5,008 nucleotides of DNA from an uncultured Phascolarctobacterium sp. (GTDB lineage Bacteria > Bacillota > Negativicutes > Acidaminococcales > Acidaminococcaceae): contig USBV01000118.1 in the NCBI GenBank assembly GCA_900553055.1, positions 1 to 5,008 on the forward strand, written 5' to 3'. Below are positions 4,857-5,008 of the stretch, piece after piece (within the stretch, counting starts at the first letter, position 1; each line of letters starts with the position of its first letter). The translations under genes and the position numbers were made by a program. The notes under the pieces are model-generated. The model searched no databases, had not been told where the DNA came from, and saw nothing but the letters and a program-made list of their open reading frames with translations.

Positions 4857-5008
4857 ATGCTGGAAATGTTAGAAATGGAATTTATGCAGCGAGCTTGGCT
4901 GGCTGGCCTGATTATGGCGGTGATTTGCCCGTTGATTGGCAGCTTTCTGGTGCTGCGGCGGCAATCGCTGATTGGCGACGGGCTGGGGCACATTGCCTTT
5001 GCGGGCGT
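4857..5008 (+). CDS. znuB: Zinc ABC transporter permease (ABC-3 family), 3' end outside the window
   Basis: Membrane channel subunit of the zinc importer. Only the first 50 residues are visible. MLEMLEMEFMQRAWLAG is followed by a first membrane helix (about 14-32) and the family block LVLRRQSLIGDGLGHIAFAG, which is typical of ABC-3 permeases. ATG 4857 has GAGGA (4845-4849) 7 nt upstream, touching the znuC stop TAG (4843-4845), so it is cotranscribed and probably coupled. The frame is open to the end of the window. Confidence 0.92.
   Translation, partial: MLEMLEMEFMQRAWLAGLIMAVICPLIGSFLVLRRQSLIGDGLGHIAFAG

Overview
The window reads as an ordinary chromosomal segment of a low-to-moderate GC Bacillota-type bacterium. 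The evidence is a CIRCE (HrcA) operator in front of a small heat-shock gene, strong purine-rich Shine-Dalgarno (SD) sequences, sigma-A type promoters with TGn-extended -10 boxes, and compact hairpin/T-tract terminators. The style of the proteins (metal ABC transporter, PncA) and of the intergenic repeats would fit the Negativicutes (Acidaminococcus/Phascolarctobacterium-like). That genus-level idea is an inference from memory, not a search result.

Layout. (1) Positions 1-741: the 3' part of a classical short-chain dehydrogenase/reductase on the + strand, cut by the window start and closed by a hairpin terminator. (2) Positions 812-1023: a self-contained small transcription unit with promoter, very strong SD, a 29-codon hydrophobic peptide gene and a terminator. 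That terminator also faces the convergent gene. (3) Positions 1118-1828, - strand: a nicotinamidase (pncA) with its own promoter. (4) Positions 1850-2440: about 600 bp without a convincing gene, made of two kinds of repeat. One is a multi-hairpin block (1857-2012); the other is a roughly 330-bp MITE-like segment bounded by imperfect 36-bp inverted repeats (2058-2093 / 2351-2386). (5) Positions 2444-3066: an HrcA/CIRCE-controlled Hsp20 chaperone gene. (6) From 3161 to the window end: a zinc-uptake operon in the order znuA (lipoprotein), znuC (ATPase), znuB (permease, cut by the window end), preceded by a palindrome that resembles a Zur operator lying on the -10 box.

How they work together. The znu genes are one machine: the SD sequences of znuC and znuB overlap or touch the stop codon of the gene before, so they are translated as one message. 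The other genes are independent units: NAD salvage (pncA), proteostasis (hsp20), an SDR of unknown substrate and an orphan membrane peptide. I see no sign of a large novel system. The points most worth a second look are the 29-residue peptide gene, the MITE-like element and its neighbouring multi-hairpin block, the Zur-like palindrome, and the way the hsp20 -35 box is built into the CIRCE.
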